DNA of 11,533 nucleotides, taken from assembly GCA_900546995.1 (NCBI GenBank), contig URFF01000056.1, positions 1 through 11,533 on the forward strand, written 5' to 3'. The translations under genes were made by a program, and so were the position numbers. How positions within the stretch are numbered: position 1 is the first letter of the stretch; every line of letters starts with the position of its first letter. Source of the DNA: an uncultured Sutterella sp. (GTDB lineage Bacteria > Pseudomonadota > Gammaproteobacteria > Burkholderiales > Burkholderiaceae_F). Below the pieces are notes generated by a model, which had not been told where the DNA came from, ran no database searches, and saw only the letters and a program-made list of their open reading frames with translations. Below, piece by piece: positions 4,961 through 11,533 of this stretch.

Positions 4961-6658
4961 TTAGTACATTTCTTCCGTCGTGCGTGCGCCGATCGGATCA
5001 GCCGTCGGAGCGACGACCTTACCATCACTCGTATGGAAACCAGCAGCCGTCAAGCCCATAATGACCATACGGAGGATACGCTTACCTTCGGCCACGTTAT
5101 CACCAGCAAGCCCCCATTCGTTGAAGGTATGTCCGCCACCGCTCGCAGCAGCCGTATGAACGTTAAAGTTCACTGTCGGCACACCAACCGCAGCCGGCAC
5201 GTTGTCGTTCAAGCTCGCAGCACCGATCGGCAATTCTTTAATGATATCGGTACCGACCGTATGAGCCGATTGCCAGTAAATTTGAGAGGCGATATCGTTG
5301 TAGTTCGGACGAGAATAGGCCGGACGATCACCGAACCAAACCAATTCCATCTTCACCGCATTCTTGTCACCCGTCTTCAAACCGTACTTGGCGTTTTCTT
5401 CATCCAAAGCAGCCTTAAATGTCGGTTCGATGCGAGAGCGGATTTCACTCAAAGGTCCTTGCGTGGGCGAACGCATATCGACCATCAACGTGCAAGAGCG
5501 AGAGCGAGAACCATCTGCGGCTTCTTCGCAATCAGCAACGCCAACCGTGTAGGTTGTCTTTTCAGCCTTCTTATCCGTATCCCAAGCGGTCTTCAAAGCG
5601 GCGATCTTGCCAATGGAACGCGTCATGGCCATCAAGGCGCTCGGCGCATCCTTGTCGCCCATCTTGTAACCAGCCGGTTCCGTGTACTTAATTTCGAAAC
5701 GATAGCTACCGAGGTAATTAAAGATACCCGAGCCCGGTCGACCCGAGTCGGCAGCAAAGTTCGCAACAAAGTTCAAGGCATTGTTACCCTTGCCGGTATC
5801 TTGGTTGTAGCCATACAACTGCTTCATACCGCAAAGGTTGCCCTTACCTTCTTCACCAGCGGTACCGCAAACCCAAATATCATAAACCGGCTTGATGTTG
5901 TACTTCTTCATCATGATGGCAGCGGTTAACACGCCAGTGGTGTTACCCATGGCATCCGCGAAACCCGGCACATAGATACGATAGCCACCTTTCTTTTGGG
6001 CGTCTTCAAGACTTGCGTAACGAACGTAGGCTTTCTTGTAATTTTCGTCTTGAATGATCTTGCCGTTCTTATCAAAGTGCAATTCGTCTTTAATGGCGGC
6101 CAATTCTGCCGGTGTGGTTACGATTGCTTCACTGGCCTTTTGCAACTTCACCGGTTCATAGGGGGCATCGGCCGGCGGCAACACAGCCGGATTCACCGTA
6201 TCAATGTGACCTTCTAACAAAACCTTCGGGAATTGTCCCTTATAGCTTTGTGCGCCCTTTTCTTGAGAATACGTTCCGGGGATACGAACGCAGACGTTAT
6301 AAACAGGCAAACCGTCTACCTTTTGAATGCCAGCACCCTTAATGATCCCTTCGGGCGTCGTCATGATATCTTTTTTATCGAAACCCCATTCTTCGACCAT
6401 ACGACGGGTGATTTCTTCGGCACGACGCATTTCATAACGGGAAGGCGATGCAATGCGCGCAATTTCCATGTGTGTGTTAAAACGGAACTGAGCGTTTTCA
6501 TCGCTCGTAAGCTCCGTGAGCATCTTTTGAATGACCGGGTCTTTATAGATGGTTTCGGTCGCTTTTTGCACTTCAGGGCTCACCTGGGGCACCACGGCCC
6601 AAGCGACACCGGCAACCATCGCTAAACCGACAGCCAATGCGCAACGAGTCTTTTGCAT
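4961..6658 (-). CDS. Secreted M20-family zinc metallopeptidase
   Basis: A 565-residue exported hydrolase expected to cleave peptides or aminoacyl bonds in the periplasm with two zinc ions. Signal peptide residues 1-21 (cleavage after AWA). Metal and catalytic residues, assigned by pattern: His151 and Asp153 in LEGHIDTV, bridging Asp235 in PGFADAMGNTTG, catalytic Glu269 and metal Glu270 in CGTAGEEGKGN, Asp304 in AADSG, and His510 in GGGHTFNEWG. The lid domain occupies about 312-430. At the place of the usual lid GGHS motif it reads PAGYK, with Tyr331 instead of His. I chose ATG 6658, with GGAGG at good spacing; a longer frame from 6742 would bury the signal peptide behind 28 residues. It is longer than typical cytosolic M20 enzymes. 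The mature part has five cysteines. The gene is followed by the lid-only gene. Substrate unknown. Confidence 0.9.
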   Translation of the reverse strand: MQKTRCALAVGLAMVAGVAWAVVPQVSPEVQKATETIYKDPVIQKMLTELTSDENAQFRFNTHMEIARIASPSRYEMRRAEEITRRMVEEWGFDKKDIMTTPEGIIKGAGIQKVDGLPVYNVCVRIPGTYSQEKGAQSYKGQFPKVLLEGHIDTVNPAVLPPADAPYEPVKLQKASEAIVTTPAELAAIKDELHFDKNGKIIQDENYKKAYVRYASLEDAQKKGGYRIYVPGFADAMGNTTGVLTAAIMMKKYNIKPVYDIWVCGTAGEEGKGNLCGMKQLYGYNQDTGKGNNALNFVANFAADSGRPGSGIFNYLGSYRFEIKYTEPAGYKMGDKDAPSALMAMTRSIGKIAALKTAWDTDKKAEKTTYTVGVADCEEAADGSRSRSCTLMVDMRSPTQGPLSEIRSRIEPTFKAALDEENAKYGLKTGDKNAVKMELVWFGDRPAYSRPNYNDIASQIYWQSAHTVGTDIIKELPIGAASLNDNVPAAVGVPTVNFNVHTAAASGGGHTFNEWGLAGDNVAEGKRILRMVIMGLTAAGFHTSDGKVVAPTADPIGARTTEEMY

Positions 6659-6729
6659 AAAAAACCTCCAATAAGCATTGCGTTTTTCGGGATGAATCAT
6701 TTTTATTTTCCAACGAGGTTCTGACCATG

Positions 6730-6771
6730 CAAATTGGTACAAATACTAGGGGTTTTCGCCTAGACAATTTG
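6730..6771. promoter_or_regulatory. Nested inverted repeats in the divergent promoter region of lrgA and the M20 gene
   Basis: Outer arms CAAATTG (6730-6736) and CAATTTG (6765-6771) enclose inner arms CTAGG (6746-6750) and CCTAG (6759-6763). Possible promoters overlap here. Rightwards: TAGACA (6761-6766), 17 bases, then an extended -10 TGaTATTTC (6781-6789). Leftwards: TTGTCT (6767-6762), 16 bases, then TATTTG (6745-6740). The repeats sit on the overlapping -35 elements, which suits a regulator binding site. Matches are moderate. Confidence 0.4.
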
Positions 6772-6818
6772 GAGAAAAGTTGATATTTCGCATGTTTTTT
6801 TCCTGAGGCAATGACAAA

Positions 6819-7211
6819 ATGTCGTTTCCTTTTTTACGGCACACGATCATGCTGATTTCCATTGCTTTATTTTTGTTACTTCAGCTAACCGGTGAGGCGA
6901 TCTCCCTGGCTTTCGGGCTACCCATTCCGGGGCCGGTTTTCGGAATGCTTTTTTTACTGATCGGCTTTTTTATCAAAGACGACTTAATTGAGCGGGTTCG
7001 CCTGACGGCATCCGTTCTTTTGGCGCACTTGGCCCTTTTATTTGTTCCCGCCGGTGTTGGCATTATTCGGCATTGGGAACGAATCAGTTCCGAGTGGGTT
7101 GCGATTGCCGCTATTTTAGTCTTGGGAACAGCTATTACCATGGTTGTTACAGGGCTAACCATACAATTTGTTGCCAAACGCATGGGAGTTGACGATGATG
7201 ACAATGAGTGA
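6819..7211 (+). CDS. lrgA: LrgA/CidA family inner-membrane protein
   Basis: A 130-residue, four-segment membrane protein (about 10-32, 37-54, 63-83, 91-116) of the LrgA/CidA (holin-like) family. Family landmarks are QLTGEAI (22-28), LPIPGPVFGMLFL (34-46) and LLAHLALLFVPAGVGI (67-82). Such proteins pair with LrgB. In staphylococci the pair was tied to control of murein hydrolases and lysis, and in Bacillus to pyruvate uptake; which applies here is unknown. ATG 6819 is used with GAGG ten bases upstream, slightly far. ATG 6849 would fit the family length but has no ribosome-binding site. The acidic tail DDDDNE overlaps the start of lrgB, so the two genes are translationally coupled. Confidence 0.92.
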   Translation: MSFPFLRHTIMLISIALFLLLQLTGEAISLAFGLPIPGPVFGMLFLLIGFFIKDDLIERVRLTASVLLAHLALLFVPAGVGIIRHWERISSEWVAIAAILVLGTAITMVVTGLTIQFVAKRMGVDDDDNE

Positions 7212-7926
7212 ATTGTGGGCTCACATGCAAACCAATCCGGCACTCTGGCTTTGCGTGACTCTATTGGCGTATCAAGCAGGCATTGTTGTTTACCGCAAAA
7301 GTGGCTTTATCACACTTTTTTCACCTTTTGTGATTGCCGTAGCGATTTTGATTCCCCTTTTATTTATAACGGGCACTTCCTACGATACCTTCTTTGAAGG
7401 GGCTCAGTTCGTCCACTTTCTCTTAGGACCTGCCACCGTTGCCTTAGCGGTTCCGCTTTTTGATCAGCGTTTGCGACTTGCCAAACTTTGGGCACCGATC
7501 TTTATCGGTGTCATGGTCGGCTGTACAGTGGGCGTTGCCTCAACAATTGCTTTGGGAGTCTTATTCGGCGCCTCATTTGAAAGCATCATGTCCATGGCCG
7601 CAAAAAGCGTCACCACCCCGATTGCCATGGGGATTTCGGAAAAAATGGGTGGGATTCCGGAATTTACGGCGGGTATTGTTGTTTTAACGGGTATCGTTGG
7701 TGCATTGATTGCCATGCCGCTTTTTAAGCTTTTCAGAATTCGTAAAAGTTACGTTCAAGGCTTCTCTTTAGGCGTTGCCGCGCACGGCATGGGCACATCG
7801 CGAGCTTTTCAAATTAATAATACCGCGGGCGCTTTCTCTGGTCTTGCCATGGGGTTGGCCGGTCTGGTCACCGCCTTTCTAGCTCCTGCCATTGCTCCCG
7901 GATTATTGGACTTATTAATGCGCTAA
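7195..7926 (+). CDS. lrgB: LrgB/CidB family inner-membrane protein
   Basis: The LrgB half of the pair, 243 residues and strongly hydrophobic, with several membrane segments. Diagnostic motifs are FEGAQFVHFLLGPATVALAV (67-86), AKSVTTPIAMGISEKMGGIP (136-155), LGVAAHGMGTSRA (192-204) and AGAFSGLAMGLAGL (211-224). The start is taken as ATG 7195, six bases after GGGAG. ATG 7198 and ATG 7204 lie just behind it, and a TTG-start reading from 7168 is not supported by a ribosome-binding site. The gene overlaps lrgA by 17 bases. It acts with LrgA in the cytoplasmic membrane, probably as a two-part transporter or holin-like complex. It ends at a convergent terminator shared with glmM. Confidence 0.95.
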   Translation: MMTMSELWAHMQTNPALWLCVTLLAYQAGIVVYRKSGFITLFSPFVIAVAILIPLLFITGTSYDTFFEGAQFVHFLLGPATVALAVPLFDQRLRLAKLWAPIFIGVMVGCTVGVASTIALGVLFGASFESIMSMAAKSVTTPIAMGISEKMGGIPEFTAGIVVLTGIVGALIAMPLFKLFRIRKSYVQGFSLGVAAHGMGTSRAFQINNTAGAFSGLAMGLAGLVTAFLAPAIAPGLLDLLMR

Positions 7927-7939
7927 ACCACAGGACAAA

Positions 7940-7985
7940 AAAGAGGTGTTGAATAAGTCCAAGCGGACTTTCTCAACACCTCTTT
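7940..7985. terminator. Bidirectional terminator between lrgB and glmM
   Basis: A 13-base stem AAAGAGGTGTTGA (7940-7952) and TCAACACCTCTTT (7973-7985) carries an inner hairpin AAGTCC/GGACTT (7955-7960, 7965-7970) with loop AAGC. On the minus strand it ends in six T, so it is a good terminator for folP-glmM. On the plus strand the T-tract is short, so it is weaker for lrgAB. Confidence 0.88.
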
Positions 7986-8001
7986 CGCTGAATGGGTTCA
8001 G

Positions 8002-9336
8002 TTAGAACGTATCAGCGATTTCCTGCGCCAATCGTTGAGCCAGACTCTTGTCATCGGCCTCAACCATCACACGCAAAAGCGGTTCCGTGCCGGAAGGACG
8101 AATCAAAATACGTCCACGCCCCTTTAAGATCTCCTCGGCACGGGCAACAGCCTCGGTCATTGGCTGATGAGACTTCCAATCGAACCCCTTTTCAATGCGC
8201 TTATTGATAAGCACTTGCGGTAAGAGCTTCAAATCAGCAGTCAACTCTGCGAGCGTTTTGCCGTGTCGCTTCATGGCCGAGAGAACCTGAAGGCTGCTGA
8301 CAATCCCATCGCCCGTACTTTGGCAATCTAATACCAAAAGGTGACCGGAGGTTTCACCACCGAAAATCCAACCGTCTCGGGCTTGCAACTGTTCCATCAC
8401 ATAGCGGTCACCCACTTTGGCCCGCACGAACTCCACGCCAAGTTCACCCAAACGCTTTTCCAATGCGTAGTTGGTCATGAGCGTTCCAACCGCTCCCTTA
8501 ACGGGTTCTCTTAGCATACGGTCTCGAATCATGACATAAAGTAGCTCATCGCCGTTATAAACGTGACCATACGCATCCGCCATAATCAGGCGATCCGCAT
8601 CACCGTCCAATGCAATACCAACGTCACAACCATGCTCAAAAACTCGACGAGAGAGATTTTCGGTGTGTGTCGCCCCTACGCCATCATTGATATTAAATCC
8701 ATCGGGCTTATCACCAATTGTGAAAACATCTGCCCCCAATTCGTGGTAAACACTAGGAGCAACGTGATAGGCAGCCCCATTGGCGCAATCCACCAAGATG
8801 CGAAGTCCTTTCAAATTGACATGGCTGTCAATGGTTGACTTACAAAATTCAATGTAGCGACCCGCCGCATCTTCCAAACGCCATGCTTTACCCAACTCGT
8901 TACTTTCGACACACTCAAATCCGGCATCTAATTCTTTTTCAATTTCCAACTCAACTTCGTCGGGCAACTTCATCCCGGATTCGGAGAAGAACTTAATGCC
9001 ATTATCGTGATACGGGTTGTGGCTTGCGCTGATCACCACACCAGCATCTGCCCGTTGACCGCGTGTGAGGTACGCAATGGCAGGCGTCGGAATCGGGCCA
9101 CAAAGAACCACATCCACGCCGGCGCTAGAAAAACCGGCCTGAAGGGCGGCTTCCAACATGTAACCGGACACTCGCGTATCTTTTCCGATCACCACTCGAA
9201 CGTGGCGATGCCCCTGGATACGACGGCGAAGCACGCGGCCAGCCGCCTGTCCTAACTTCATCACAAAGTCAGGCGTGATGGGAAATTCACCGACTCGACC
9301 TCGAACGCCGTCGGTACCAAAATATTTTCGACTCAT
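8002..9336 (-). CDS. glmM: Phosphoglucosamine mutase
   Basis: GlmM converts glucosamine-6-phosphate to glucosamine-1-phosphate, a cytoplasmic step towards UDP-GlcNAc for peptidoglycan and lipopolysaccharide. The protein is 444 residues, full length. Key sites are the phosphoserine loop VISASHNPYHDNGIKFF with Ser105 as the phosphorylated serine, the magnesium loop LDGDADR (Asp244, Asp246, Asp248), the sugar-binding GGETSGH (327-332), and the phosphate loop RPSGTEPLLRVMVE (413-426). I chose ATG 9336 (MSRKYFGTDGVRGR) because AGGGGG lies at good spacing. The longer frame from 9375 adds MAKDRIIPLEGAF and overlaps folP. It follows folP by 11 bases, the standard proteobacterial folP-glmM arrangement, so they are one transcript. 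Confidence 0.98.
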   Translation of the reverse strand: MSRKYFGTDGVRGRVGEFPITPDFVMKLGQAAGRVLRRRIQGHRHVRVVIGKDTRVSGYMLEAALQAGFSSAGVDVVLCGPIPTPAIAYLTRGQRADAGVVISASHNPYHDNGIKFFSESGMKLPDEVELEIEKELDAGFECVESNELGKAWRLEDAAGRYIEFCKSTIDSHVNLKGLRILVDCANGAAYHVAPSVYHELGADVFTIGDKPDGFNINDGVGATHTENLSRRVFEHGCDVGIALDGDADRLIMADAYGHVYNGDELLYVMIRDRMLREPVKGAVGTLMTNYALEKRLGELGVEFVRAKVGDRYVMEQLQARDGWIFGGETSGHLLVLDCQSTGDGIVSSLQVLSAMKRHGKTLAELTADLKLLPQVLINKRIEKGFDWKSHQPMTEAVARAEEILKGRGRILIRPSGTEPLLRVMVEADDKSLAQRLAQEIADTF

Positions 9337-9347
9337 AAAAGCCCCCT

Positions 9348-10175
9348 CTAACGGGATGATTCTGTCTTTAGCCAAATTTTAAACGCATCCACCGTGGCCG
9401 CAACATCATGGACGCGAACAATTGATGCACCTTTTTGTGCAGCAATCAACGCACCGGCTACCGACGCATAACTTCGGTGATTAACATCTCGCCCCGTAAT
9501 CGCGCCCAAACTGGATTTTCGGGACAAACCTACCAAAATCGGATACGGTAGGCGCGCGAACCGATCCGTCTGCGCTAAAAGCTCAAAATTCTGATCGACT
9601 GTTTTGGCAAAACCAAATCCATAATCCAAACAAATTCGCTCTCGGGCGATACCCGCCTGTTCACAGACTCTAGCCCTCTCAAGTAAATACGACTCGACAT
9701 CCGAAGTGACATCGGCATAGTCTGTTTTTTTCTGCATATTTTCTGGTGTCCCCTTCATATGCATCAAACAAACTCCGACATGACTATCTGCAACAACAGA
9801 CAATGCACCTGGTTTAGTCAAAGCACAAACGTCATTGATAATGTGAGCCCCTTCGTCAATGGCTGCCTTCATCACCCCGGGTTTATAAGTGTCCACGGAA
9901 ATCACTGCCCCAGTCTTCAAGAGCTCTCTAACGACCGGGATCACCCGCGCCTCTTCCTCTTCTTCAGACACATAGGCTGCTCCGGGTCGAGTTGATTCAC
10001 CACCGATATCTAAAATATCCGCCCCTTCGGCTAATAACCGCTCACCGAATGCGATTGCCTCTGAAACACTCGCATGGGTTCCTCCGTCCGAGAAAGAATC
10101 CGGGGTCACATTGACGATCCCCATCACTAAGGGACGTTTAATCTCTAATGTTTTTGATCCGCACAACCAACGCAC
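9348..10175 (-). CDS. folP: Dihydropteroate synthase
   Basis: FolP joins p-aminobenzoate to dihydropterin pyrophosphate to make dihydropteroate in folate synthesis; it is the sulfonamide target. The protein is 275 residues and complete. Motifs: NVTPDSFSDGG (22-32), DIGGESTRPG (56-65), SVDTYKP with Asp95, IND with Asn114, LMHMKGTP (137-144), DYGFGFAK with Asp184, GLSRKSSLG with Lys220, and RVHDV with Arg254 and His256. Phe28 and Pro64, positions where changes cause sulfonamide resistance in E. coli, are the sensitive residues, and I see no Sul-type Phe-Gly insertion. The start is GTG 10175 with GGAG six bases upstream. ftsH, often just upstream in this cluster, is absent; a divergent small gene lies there instead. 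A TAAAAT at 10207-10202 may be its -10. Confidence 0.97.
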   Translation of the reverse strand: MRWLCGSKTLEIKRPLVMGIVNVTPDSFSDGGTHASVSEAIAFGERLLAEGADILDIGGESTRPGAAYVSEEEEEARVIPVVRELLKTGAVISVDTYKPGVMKAAIDEGAHIINDVCALTKPGALSVVADSHVGVCLMHMKGTPENMQKKTDYADVTSDVESYLLERARVCEQAGIARERICLDYGFGFAKTVDQNFELLAQTDRFARLPYPILVGLSRKSSLGAITGRDVNHRSYASVAGALIAAQKGASIVRVHDVAATVDAFKIWLKTESSR

Positions 10176-10277
10176 AGCAGACTCCTAACTAAAACGGCTC
10201 CATTTTACAGTAGCGTCTAATTTCCTCGTTTTGCGGGTAATATTGAGACCGTGCTACTTCATTGGAAATCTTAAAGA

Positions 10278-10535
10278 ATGCTAAAAGCTTTAACTTCAAC
10301 CATTGTTCTAGTCTTTTGTCTGTCTTCTGCGCCATCGTTTGCTTCCGAGTCTCTATTCGGTGCCATTAAAGATGCTGGCAGAAGTATCGGGCACGCCACC
10401 CGGGACATTACGCGTGAGATCGGTCACACTACCCGAGATACCACTAAAGAAATTGGGCATGCGTTCAAAAATGGAACATCAGACAAAAAAGACGCATCAA
10501 AAAAACAAAATAACGACAAAACAGAAAAAAATTAA
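10278..10535 (+). CDS. Small exported protein with an 11-residue repeat
   Basis: I do not recognise a named function. The product is 85 residues. Residues 1-22 form a signal peptide with likely cleavage after SFA. The mature part has a three-fold 11-residue repeat: IGHATRDITRE (37-47), IGHTTRDTTKE (48-58) and a worn copy IGHAFKNGTSD (59-69). With an Ile every 11 residues and charged residues between, it probably forms an amphipathic helix. The tail (70-85) is Lys/Asn/Asp-rich and likely disordered. Similar IGH-x-TRD repeats occur, to my memory, in small exported proteins of other Burkholderiales. The signal-peptide Cys14 does not fit a lipobox. The start ATG 10278 has a modest GGAAA site. It is divergent from folP and 78 bases before the nitroreductase. 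It could bind metal through the repeated His, but that is only a guess. Confidence 0.75.
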   Translation: MLKALTSTIVLVFCLSSAPSFASESLFGAIKDAGRSIGHATRDITREIGHTTRDTTKEIGHAFKNGTSDKKDASKKQNNDKTEKN

Positions 10536-10613
10536 GCAAAGTGTGACGAGCTTTCTTTCTCAATAGTAGACTGAGAAGTGACGCTGTTAACACAAAGTCC
10601 GGGAGTTTTTAAG

Positions 10614-11267
10614 ATGACAGAACAACAAAACATGCTGCGCATTGCACGCGAACGTTATACGACTAAACACTATAGCGGCCGAAAAATTCCCCGCGAAGCG
10701 ATCTATGATTTAATGGAAATTTTGCGCTTGGCTCCATCGTCCGTGAACTCTCAACCTTGGAAATTTTTCTTAATTTCATCTGACGAGGCTAAGAGTCGTT
10801 TTGCTGAAACGGTTCTTGACTTCAACAAAGAGCGTGTTCTTTTAGCAAGCGATGTCATTGTTTTTGTCGTTCCCGAAAAAATCTCTGAAGAACACTTGCA
10901 GAAATTACTTCAGAAGGAAATTGCCGATGGGCGATACCAGGGCATGGAAACGCAAAGTGGACTTGACGCTGGCAGACGCCATTTTGTCGGATTACACTCA
11001 AAAACCGTCGCTGATTCCCTCGCTTGGGAAACCGCTCAAACCTACATTGCGCTTGGCATTGCCATGTTTGCTTCGGCCGGCATGGGGATCGATTCAACGG
11101 CTCTTGAAGGGCTCGACTACGAAAAAGTGGATACCTTCCTTAACTTAAAAGAAAAAGGCTTACGAAGCGTCGTCGCATTAAGTTTGGGCTATCGAGATGA
11201 AAATGACAGTAATGCGGCTCGACCGAAATCTCGTTTAAGCATGGAAGACGTTTGGACAGTGCTTTAG
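10614..11267 (+). CDS. nfsB: Oxygen-insensitive NAD(P)H nitroreductase, NfsB type
   Basis: A 217-residue flavoprotein of the nitroreductase family, the same length as E. coli NfsB, which it follows almost without gaps. It should bind FMN as a homodimer in the cytoplasm and reduce nitroaromatics, quinones or dihydropteridines by two-electron steps. FMN contacts expected from NfsB are present: RYTTK (14-18), PSSVNSQPW (41-49), Asn71, LEGLD with Glu165-Gly166, and PKSR with Lys205 and Arg207. Phe124 is kept, while the preceding residue is His123 where NfsB has Phe; this may shift substrate preference. ATG 10614 has GGGAG eight bases upstream; the upstream GTG at 10578 is not supported. It probably forms its own unit, ended by the hairpin at 11279-11324. 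The physiological substrate is unknown. Confidence 0.93.
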   Translation: MTEQQNMLRIARERYTTKHYSGRKIPREAIYDLMEILRLAPSSVNSQPWKFFLISSDEAKSRFAETVLDFNKERVLLASDVIVFVVPEKISEEHLQKLLQKEIADGRYQGMETQSGLDAGRRHFVGLHSKTVADSLAWETAQTYIALGIAMFASAGMGIDSTALEGLDYEKVDTFLNLKEKGLRSVVALSLGYRDENDSNAARPKSRLSMEDVWTVL

Positions 11268-11278
11268 AGCCCAATTAA

Positions 11279-11324
11279 CGCAAAGCGACTTAAAACCAAA
11301 AGTTTTTTAGTCTTCGCTATTGCG
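11279..11324 (+). terminator. Imperfect stem-loop ending the nitroreductase transcript
   Basis: Outer arms CGCAA (11279-11283) and TTGCG (11320-11324), then AGCG (11284-11287) with CGCT (11315-11318), and an inner A/T-rich helix closed by GACT/AGTC. T-rich sequence follows. It starts 11 bases after the nitroreductase stop. The stem has bulges, so efficiency is uncertain. Its right arm is also the -35 of the tRNA promoter. Confidence 0.5.
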
Positions 11325-11348
11325 TTTTATAAATTTTTCCTGCATAAT
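11320..11348 (+). promoter_or_regulatory. Promoter of the tRNA-Pro-tRNA-Arg operon
   Basis: TTGCGT (11320-11325) and CATAAT (11343-11348) are exactly 17 bases apart. The -10 matches consensus at 5 of 6. Transcription would start near 11355, about 12 bases before tRNA-Pro. Confidence 0.6.
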
Positions 11349-11366
11349 GCTCACTCGCACTTGAGG

Positions 11367-11443
11367 CGGGGCGTAGCGCAGTCCGGTAGCGCGCCTGCTT
11401 TGGGAGCAGGATGTCGGGGGTTCGAATCCCTTCGCCCCGACCA
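11367..11443 (+). tRNA. tRNA-Pro (anticodon UGG)
   Basis: A complete 77-base cloverleaf. The acceptor stem is CGGGGCG (11367-11373) with CGCCCCG (11433-11439), discriminator A 11440 and an encoded CCA at 11441-11443. The anticodon stem CCTGC/GCAGG holds the loop TTTGGGA, with anticodon TGG at 11401-11403. The T loop is GTTCGAATC. The first pair C-G with discriminator A is typical of bacterial proline tRNA. It reads proline CCN codons, mainly CCA and CCG. Confidence 0.98.
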
Positions 11444-11462
11444 CGTTTCGGCAGAAACCGAA

Positions 11463-11533
11463 CCGCCCGTAGCTCAGTTGGATAGAGCATCGGCCTTCTA
11501 AGCCGAGGGTCACAGGTTCGAATCCTGTCGGGC
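11463..11533 (+). tRNA. tRNA-Arg (anticodon UCU), 3' end outside the window
   Basis: It starts 19 bases after tRNA-Pro. The 5' acceptor strand is CCGCCCG (11463-11469), pairing with CGGGC at the window edge; the last few bases and any CCA are cut off. The anticodon stem TCGGC/GCCGA holds the loop CTTCTAA, with anticodon TCT at 11497-11499. The T arm is ACAGG TTCGAAT CCTGT. It decodes AGA and AGG arginine codons. Confidence 0.96.

Noticed and set aside
4946..5929. Plus-strand 327-codon open frame
   Set aside because: It lies wholly antisense to the M20 peptidase, has a low-quality composition rich in Arg, His and Thr, and no family resemblance; a shadow of the real gene.
6233..6625. Plus-strand 130-codon frame
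   Set aside because: Antisense to the conserved N-terminal half of the M20 peptidase with no domain or ribosome-binding support.
6659..6742. Longer N-terminus for the M20 peptidase starting at 6742
   Set aside because: It would place 28 extra residues before a clear signal peptide, while ATG 6658 has a strong GGAGG site.
11307..11513. Minus-strand 68-codon frame containing GAKGFEPPTSCSQSRR
   Set aside because: It is antisense to tRNA-Pro and part of tRNA-Arg; this is the well-known false protein that arises from reading tRNA genes backwards.
1..11533. CRISPR array, insertion sequence, prophage or toxin-antitoxin system
   Set aside because: No regularly spaced repeats, transposase, integrase or paired small toxin genes were seen; the genes are mostly housekeeping.

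Overview
The window reads as chromosomal DNA of a betaproteobacterium. The proteins are proteobacterial in type, with a queA-tgt-yajC-secD order, a folP-glmM pair and an NfsB-like nitroreductase. Base composition is close to balanced by eye. The secreted M20 peptidase and the overall style suggest a gut-associated Burkholderiales lineage such as Sutterellaceae; that placement is inferred from style, not from any search.

Layout. Positions 1-4159 are all on the minus strand: a GNAT acetyltransferase, then queA and tgt (last two steps of queuosine tRNA modification, GTGA overlap), then yajC and the 5' part of secD (Sec translocon accessory proteins). Three stem-loops fill the yajC-secD gap. Positions 4160-4506 have no credible gene. 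They hold a Fur-box-like palindrome between two divergent promoter-like sequences and a structured stretch ending in a strong bidirectional terminator; this may be an iron-regulated small RNA gene. Positions 4507-6658 (minus) hold a secreted M20-family metallopeptidase and, 28 bases downstream, a secreted 141-residue protein that is only an M20 lid (dimerisation) domain. The lid-only protein has the histidine motif that the full-length neighbour seems to have lost. Divergently, 6819-7926 (+) encode an LrgA/LrgB membrane pair.

A convergent terminator separates lrgB from glmM and folP (minus; cell-wall precursor and folate synthesis). Divergent from folP is a small secreted protein with an 11-residue repeat, then an NfsB-type nitroreductase. 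The window closes with tRNA-Pro(UGG) and the start of tRNA-Arg(UCU).

Most of the window is housekeeping. The parts worth a second look are the split M20 peptidase arrangement and the 4160-4456 intergenic region, followed by the secD leader hairpins and the small repeat protein.
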